Made by a program: the position numbers and the translations under genes. Below, in pieces: positions 11,968 to 16,628 of a DNA stretch of 16,628 nt; the first letter of the stretch is position 1; every line of letters begins with the position of its first letter. The notes beneath the pieces are model-generated. The model had not been told where the DNA came from. It did no database searches and worked only from the letters and a program-made list of their open reading frames with translations. Location: the NCBI GenBank assembly GCA_964406475.1, contig CAYORS010000014.1, positions 1-16,628 on the forward strand, given 5' to 3'. This DNA comes from JAQBQZ01 sp964406475. Its GTDB lineage: Bacteria; Patescibacteriota; Minisyncoccia; Phycocordibacterales; CAIRYW01.

Positions 11968-13263
11968 ATGCTTGATATAAAATTTATAAAAGAAAACAAA
12001 GAGGTTGTAGAAGCTGCGTGCAAAAACAAAAATAAAGAAGTTGATGTTTCGGCTCTCATTGATTTCTATGAGAAAAGAATATCATTACGACAACAGATTG
12101 ATGACATAAATCAAAAAAGAAATATTGCTCAAAAAGAGCGTAATATTGAAGAAGGACAACGTCTCAAGGCGTCTCTTGAATCTATCGAGACTGAGTTCAA
12201 AGATTTGGATAAAAAATATATGGCGCTTATGCTCGCTCTTCCTAACATTCCTTCTCTCGATACTCCACTTGGAAAAGATGAAAACGACAACAAGGTAATC
12301 CGACAGTGGGGTACAAAGCCGCAGTTTAGCTTTACTCCACGAGAGCATTTTGAAATAGGTGCTGATCTTGGGGTTATTGATACTGAAACTGCGACAGAGG
12401 TTGCAGGACCTCGGCTTGCATACCTTAAGGGTGATTTGGCACTTTTGCAGTTTGCAGTTTTGCAATTCTGTTTTGAGTCTTTGACTTCAAAAGAAGTTGT
12501 ACAAAAAATAAAAGACCAGGCCAAAATAACTATCGATGTTGCACCCTTTATCCCTGTGATCCCTCCTGTCTTTATCAAGCCTGCTGTTCAAAATCGTATG
12601 GCACGATTTTTGACACCTCAAGATCATTATCTTTTTCCTGAAGATGATTTAATGCTCATTGGAAGTGCAGAACATACTCTCGGGTCAATGCATATGGACG
12701 AGGTGTTTGAAGAAAAAGATCTACCTATTCGATATGTTGGATATTCAACTGCATTTCGTCGTGAAGCGGGAAGTTACGGCAAAGACACAAAAGGTATCTT
12801 ACGAGTACATCAATTTGATAAGCTTGAGATGGAAGTCTTTTCTCTTCCTGAATTTTCAATGCAAGAGCAAGATTTTCTTGTTGCGGTGCAAGAATACGTA
12901 CTCCAATCTTTCAATCTACCATATCAAGTGGTGGCTGTATGTACAGGAGATATGGGAGGACCTGACTATCGGCAGATTGATATTGAAACATGGATGCCTG
13001 GACAAAATAAGTATAGAGAGACACACAGTTCAGATAATATGACAGGTTTTCAGGCAAGGCGCTTGGGTACACGTGTACGACGTTTAGATGGCAAGATAGA
13101 ACCGGTTCACACAAACGATGCTACAGTGGTTGCTATAGGCCGAATTCTTATTGCTATTATAGAAAATTATCAAGAATCTGATGGACGTGTTCGTATTCCA
13201 AATGTGCTCAAAAAATATATGTTCGATAAAACACATATCGAAAAGATCCCAACTCTTTCTTAG
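11968..13263 (+). CDS. serS: Seryl-tRNA synthetase
   Basis: 431 aa from the ATG at 11968 (MLDIKFIKENKEVVEAA, the normal SerRS start; a 19-residue extension to 11911 has no counterpart and precedes the -10 box). The enzyme attaches serine to tRNA-Ser in the cytosol. The N-terminal tRNA-binding coiled coil covers about 30-90. Class II motif 2 is TAFRREAGSYGKDTKGILRVHQFDK (about 261-285), then WMPGQNKYRETHSSDNMTGFQARRLG (342-367). Odd: the serine-site motif usually TAEVPLT reads SAEHTLG (233-239), and motif 3, usually NGSGLAxGR, reads NDATVVAIGR (383-392). These may be lineage variants. It is followed after three bases by the FtsQ-like gene. Confidence 0.95.
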   Translation: MLDIKFIKENKEVVEAACKNKNKEVDVSALIDFYEKRISLRQQIDDINQKRNIAQKERNIEEGQRLKASLESIETEFKDLDKKYMALMLALPNIPSLDTPLGKDENDNKVIRQWGTKPQFSFTPREHFEIGADLGVIDTETATEVAGPRLAYLKGDLALLQFAVLQFCFESLTSKEVVQKIKDQAKITIDVAPFIPVIPPVFIKPAVQNRMARFLTPQDHYLFPEDDLMLIGSAEHTLGSMHMDEVFEEKDLPIRYVGYSTAFRREAGSYGKDTKGILRVHQFDKLEMEVFSLPEFSMQEQDFLVAVQEYVLQSFNLPYQVVAVCTGDMGGPDYRQIDIETWMPGQNKYRETHSSDNMTGFQARRLGTRVRRLDGKIEPVHTNDATVVAIGRILIAIIENYQESDGRVRIPNVLKKYMFDKTHIEKIPTLS

Positions 13264-13266
13264 TAT

Positions 13267-14088
13267 ATGACTCTTCGATCTACTTGGAGTCAAAATAAAA
13301 AAAAGATCAAATCAAAAACAAAAGCACATCGTGTGAGAAGGTTTGTTGTTCTCTCATTCTCTTTCTTGATTATTATTTTTTTTATTTTGATTTATATTGT
13401 GAGGTTGCCTCAATATCAAATACAAGATATCCATATCGAAGGGTCTGTTGTTACTAAAGATGTAGAAATAAAAAAACTTGCTAATCAAATTTTGAGCGGT
13501 AATTATTTTTATTTTATTCCTCGCACGAGTGTTTTCTTTTACCCAAAACAAAAAATAGTAACGTCTATCGAGACTGTACCATCCGTTGCAAAGGCAACTG
13601 CTTCTTTAGATCGAAAAAACAGAATTCTTACTATTTTTGTAACAGATCGTTCTCACGAGTTTGTATGGTGTCACGATAAAGATTGTTACTATATGGAAAA
13701 AACAGGTCTTATTTTTGCAAAAGCTCCAGAATTTGAAGGCAATATTTTTCTTGTATTCACGGGTCTTTTGTCTTCTGATCCTTTAGGTCAAAGACTTTTA
13801 AGTGAAAGTGATTTGCAAAGACTTTTGCAATTCAAAGATGATTTGAGTAGTAACGGTGTTGATATTGTATCTATCTCCATAAAAGAATTATCAAATATTG
13901 AATTTATAACCAAACACAATAATCGTATTATTACTTCGCTTGATGATGATTTGACCAAAGTATTCCGTACTATCTCAATACTTCTTGCATCAAAAGAATT
14001 TAACAATGAATCTGGGGGTATTGTATCCGTTGACTACCTCGATGCTCGCTATGGCAAAAAGATTTTTTGGAAACCAAAAGAAAAATAA
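13267..14088 (+). CDS. FtsQ/DivIB-type cell division protein (POTRA domain)
   Basis: 273 aa. Architecture: basic cytosolic N-terminus (SQNKKKIKSKTKAHRVRR), one membrane helix (about 26-46), a POTRA domain (about 52-126, YQIQDIHIEGSVVTKDVEIKKLANQIL start) and an extracytoplasmic beta domain (about 127-250) with the sequence EFVWCHDKDCYYMEKTGLIFA. This is the FtsQ layout: a bitopic protein that bridges early and late divisome parts. Sequence identity to well-known FtsQ is low, so only the family is claimed. The start is 3 bases after the serS stop, so the two are co-transcribed. The two cysteines at 135 and 140 could form a disulfide outside the cell. Confidence 0.8.
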   Translation: MTLRSTWSQNKKKIKSKTKAHRVRRFVVLSFSFLIIIFFILIYIVRLPQYQIQDIHIEGSVVTKDVEIKKLANQILSGNYFYFIPRTSVFFYPKQKIVTSIETVPSVAKATASLDRKNRILTIFVTDRSHEFVWCHDKDCYYMEKTGLIFAKAPEFEGNIFLVFTGLLSSDPLGQRLLSESDLQRLLQFKDDLSSNGVDIVSISIKELSNIEFITKHNNRIITSLDDDLTKVFRTISILLASKEFNNESGGIVSVDYLDARYGKKIFWKPKEK

Positions 14089-14090
14089 TT

Positions 14091-14119
14091 TTGCTTCTTC
14101 TTTTGTTTCGCTATATACT
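14091..14119 (+). promoter_or_regulatory. Promoter of the 130-aa membrane gene and Clp-like gene
   Basis: TTGCTT (14091-14096), 17-nt spacer, TATACT (14114-14119). The -10 ends 8 nt before the ATG at 14128, again nearly leaderless. It lets the last two genes be made independently of serS-ftsQ. Confidence 0.55.
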
Positions 14120-14127
14120 GTAATTAT

Positions 14128-14520
14128 ATGATTTCTTTGATTTTGAACTATTTTTTTTGGCATTACACACGAGCGCTGACTGATATTGTAGCTATTTTCA
14201 AAAACATTTTTACTTTTGAAGTAAGGTTTTTTTCTATTCCACTACTTCTTAAAACCCTTTTTAGCCCTTGGCAAAAACAAAACGAATCCTATGTGCAGGG
14301 TTTTCATCCGGGAGCTTTTTTTGAGACTGTTATAGTCAACATAATCACGCGTCTTGTTGGATTTGTGGTTCGAATGTGTTTTATTCTTATTGGTATAGTG
14401 TGTTTGGTATTCACAGTGGTTTTGTTTTTGACTTCTTTTGTCATATGGCTTGTATTACCTTTTATTATTACGATTTTGTTTTTTTCAGGTATACGGCTTC
14501 TTTTTAAAAATAATCTATGA
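14128..14520 (+). CDS. Small integral membrane protein, 130 aa
   Basis: Largely hydrophobic. A first amphipathic part (MISLILNYFFWHYTRALTDIVAIFKN), then EVRFFSIPLLLKTLFSPWQKQN (about 31-52), then two to three membrane helices between about 65 and 125. I do not know a named family, though FFSIPLLLKTLFSPW looks like a conserved patch I associate with Parcubacteria hypothetical proteins (memory only). Its stop codon overlaps the start of the Clp-like gene (ATGA, 4 bases), which implies translational coupling and a shared job at the membrane, perhaps as anchor or gate for the ATPase. Confidence 0.8.
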   Translation: MISLILNYFFWHYTRALTDIVAIFKNIFTFEVRFFSIPLLLKTLFSPWQKQNESYVQGFHPGAFFETVIVNIITRLVGFVVRMCFILIGIVCLVFTVVLFLTSFVIWLVLPFIITILFFSGIRLLFKNNL

Positions 14521-16628
14521 TATCATCACTCAAAAAAATCCTTTCTGGAATGTACAGTACTCTTCTACTTGAAGACCTTTTTCCGCACAGAATAAGAAGA
14601 GTTGTAATGCATATCTTTGGGAGCGCAACACTTGTTTTGATACTTGTTTTAATTTTAGAACCACAGAATCTTCATATACGAGGTGGGTTTTTGGTGTGTC
14701 TGGCTATTACGCTCTTTGTGTTTACTCTTGAAGCCTTTTTTTATTCAACCATCACACAAGCAGACCAAAAAAAATTCCTCGTTTCTTTTGAAGTAGGAGA
14801 AATTTTGTTTTTTGATGAGAACAAAGATTTGACTGAAGCGCTGTTGTTTTCTGATTTGGGTGATTGTGGTATGAAGCATCTAGGGATTACAGAAGAAAAA
14901 ATAAAAGAATTTTTGACAGATCGTGAGGTGGTTACACATCCACTCTCAATCAGTAATATGTCAGAATATATGAACGCTTCAGTTTTTTTTGAGACTATCT
15001 ATGATAATGACAGTCGTTTTGCAGATTTCCTTCTTCAAGAAGGTGGGATCAACAAAAAAGATTTTATTGGGGTCTTTTTGTGGATGATTGAAAGACAAAA
15101 ACAAAATATCATCAAAGAAAAGTTTTGGTCAAAAGAAAGACTTTTTCGGATTCCTGCTTTAGGAACCAGTTGGGCTTTTGGTGAAGCATATACACTACAA
15201 AAATACAGCGAAGAAATTTCATCTTTTGGATTAGGAACTAAAGAAATTTCAAAAGAAGAAAGTGACACCCTTTCTCGCATTGTGAATGGTATCAATCGTA
15301 CAGAAGGAGGTGTCTGTATTACCTCGGAAGAAGAATCTTCTCGTCTTGAAGTGATTCATTTGTTTAGAGAGTTTCTTGATTCCCAAGAAGATTTGGCTTC
15401 TTTGCGATTAAAAAAAATTACAGTTTTTGACCCTCATTTATTTATTCAAAGTGTTCAAGATAAGATTTCTTTTGAAAGAGAGTTTCAGTATATTCTAAGT
15501 GAGATTATGTTTGCTCAGAATATTATTTTTGTACTCCCAGCTTTTTCTTCTTTTGTCAAAAGTGCATCCGTTTTGGGGGTCAATCTTATTGAGATATTGA
15601 CACCTTTTTTGCATTCTCCTTTTGTTAATTTGATTATTCTTGATTCAAAAAAAGAATATTTTGAATTTTTGACTCAAAACAATCTCATCAAAGAATATTT
15701 CGAACTCATCGAAGTAAAACAAAAAGACGATAATCTTTTGATTCGTGATTTGCTTTTCGAATCTTCTGAAATTGAAAGGAAACATAATGTGATTGTGACT
15801 TACCAGGCTATTTTGACGATTGTCGAATCCGCTCATAGATATTTTGAAGAGTCTCTTTTAAAAACAAAAGCACAAGAAATTTTGATTGATGCGCTACAAA
15901 AAGCGCTCCACGAAGGGTCTATCTACGTTCTTAAACAACATATATTAGATACAGTCTCTTCAAAAACAGGGATCCCTCTTTCTCTGCCTCATAACGAAGA
16001 AAAGGATACTCTTTTAAATTTGGAAGAGATCTTGCACAAAAAAATCATTGGTCAAAATGAGGCTGTTAGTGTGGTTGCACAAGCTCTCAAAAGATCACGC
16101 GCTGGAATTGCGGATCCACGCAAACCAATCGGCACATTTCTTTTCTTGGGACCAACAGGAGTCGGTAAAACGGAAACAACAAAAGTTTTGTCTAGTATTA
16201 TGTTCCATAATGAAGATGCCATATCTCGTTTTGATATGGGGGAATATCATGATAACGACTCTCTTGAAAGACTTATAGGTAGCTTTGATAGTGGTAAGAC
16301 TGGAACATTGTCTATTGCTATTCGAGAAAAACCATACGGCATTTTGCTTCTTGATGAATTTGAAAAAACAACACAAGATGTCGTCAATCTCTTTTTGCGT
16401 ATTTTTGATGAAGGTGTTTTTACAGATGCATTAGGACAACAAATCAATGTGCGCAACAATATCATCATTGCAACTTCAAATGCTTCAAGTGATGTGATTT
16501 GGGAAATGAGCAAGCAAAACACACCTAAAGATGTTTTGAAGGGCAAGGTAATAGAATCAATTATTGAGAGAGGGATTTTTAAACCAGAGATTTTAAACCG
16601 TTTTGATGCCGTTGTAGTGTTTGAACCT
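14517..16628 (+). CDS. Membrane-anchored Clp-type AAA+ ATPase (3' end outside window)
   Basis: At least 704 aa; no stop before the end of the window. Two membrane helices (about 30-48 and 57-78) replace the soluble N-terminus of ClpA/ClpC. Residues about 105-200 resemble the Clp N-domain repeats. The first ATPase position (from about 264) should carry GEPGVGKT, but the sequence there is GGVCITSEEESSRLEVI, so the Walker A is lost. The second AAA+ module is intact: HKKIIGQNEAV before it, Walker A GPTGVGKT (545-552), Walker B ILLLDEFEK with D613 and E614, and FKPEILNRFD with the arginine finger. Such enzymes unfold proteins, often for ClpP. An IGF/LGF ClpP loop cannot be checked because the end is missing. 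It overlaps the 130-aa membrane gene by 4 bases. Confidence 0.88.
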   Translation, partial: MISSLKKILSGMYSTLLLEDLFPHRIRRVVMHIFGSATLVLILVLILEPQNLHIRGGFLVCLAITLFVFTLEAFFYSTITQADQKKFLVSFEVGEILFFDENKDLTEALLFSDLGDCGMKHLGITEEKIKEFLTDREVVTHPLSISNMSEYMNASVFFETIYDNDSRFADFLLQEGGINKKDFIGVFLWMIERQKQNIIKEKFWSKERLFRIPALGTSWAFGEAYTLQKYSEEISSFGLGTKEISKEESDTLSRIVNGINRTEGGVCITSEEESSRLEVIHLFREFLDSQEDLASLRLKKITVFDPHLFIQSVQDKISFEREFQYILSEIMFAQNIIFVLPAFSSFVKSASVLGVNLIEILTPFLHSPFVNLIILDSKKEYFEFLTQNNLIKEYFELIEVKQKDDNLLIRDLLFESSEIERKHNVIVTYQAILTIVESAHRYFEESLLKTKAQEILIDALQKALHEGSIYVLKQHILDTVSSKTGIPLSLPHNEEKDTLLNLEEILHKKIIGQNEAVSVVAQALKRSRAGIADPRKPIGTFLFLGPTGVGKTETTKVLSSIMFHNEDAISRFDMGEYHDNDSLERLIGSFDSGKTGTLSIAIREKPYGILLLDEFEKTTQDVVNLFLRIFDEGVFTDALGQQINVRNNIIIATSNASSDVIWEMSKQNTPKDVLKGKVIESIIERGIFKPEILNRFDAVVVFEP

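Noticed and set aside
1..16628. CRISPR array, insertion sequence or integrase
   Set aside because: No regularly spaced repeats, transposase or recombinase motifs were seen on either strand.

Overview
The window looks like part of a Patescibacteria (CPR) chromosome, probably from the Parcubacteria side. I infer this from low G+C, short intergenic gaps, tRNA genes without an encoded CCA, almost no Shine-Dalgarno sequences, -10 boxes lying only a few bases before start codons, and small membrane proteins of the kind common in that group. No database search was possible, so the placement is an inference.

Region by region. 1-1050 holds the 3' part of a tRNA-Tyr gene, a 65-aa basic protein of unknown function, ribosomal protein L33 (rpmG) and a complete tRNA-Trp gene. 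Directly behind both tRNA genes lies a roughly 145-155 bp non-coding element with the same layout: a CAAGTG/CACTTG hairpin, a 13-nt exact reverse complement of that tRNA's own T-loop and T-stem 3' strand, a long hairpin, a short hairpin with a GTA loop, and then a direct copy of that tRNA's own 3' end. This is the most unusual thing in the window. 1126-4474 is an accessory stretch: a DMT/EamA transporter fused to a GNAT acetyltransferase, an unrecognised 116-aa protein, a DUF6714-like domain fused to a Nudix hydrolase, and an unrecognised 192-aa protein.

4562-5880 is on the minus strand. It has a candidate structured RNA of about 230 nt with its own promoter, miaA (tRNA A37 prenyltransferase) and a 34-aa Ala/Pro/Thr/Glu-rich mini-protein. 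A tRNA-Leu(CAA) gene follows at 6043-6124. 6249-10011 carries parB, two small single-span membrane proteins and topA. 10070-11881 carries a membrane protein with an ankyrin-like tail and, convergent with it, dprA. 11968 to the end is a plus-strand run: serS, an FtsQ/POTRA-type division protein, a 130-aa membrane protein, and a membrane-anchored Clp-type AAA+ ATPase whose first ATPase domain has no visible Walker A motif. The last gene runs off the window.

Most recognised genes serve translation (tRNAs, rpmG, serS, miaA), chromosome upkeep (parB, topA, dprA) and the envelope or division (ftsQ-like, Clp-like). The two best candidates for undescribed biology are the tRNA-linked elements at 54-200 and 893-1049 and the minus-strand structured RNA at 4562-4790.
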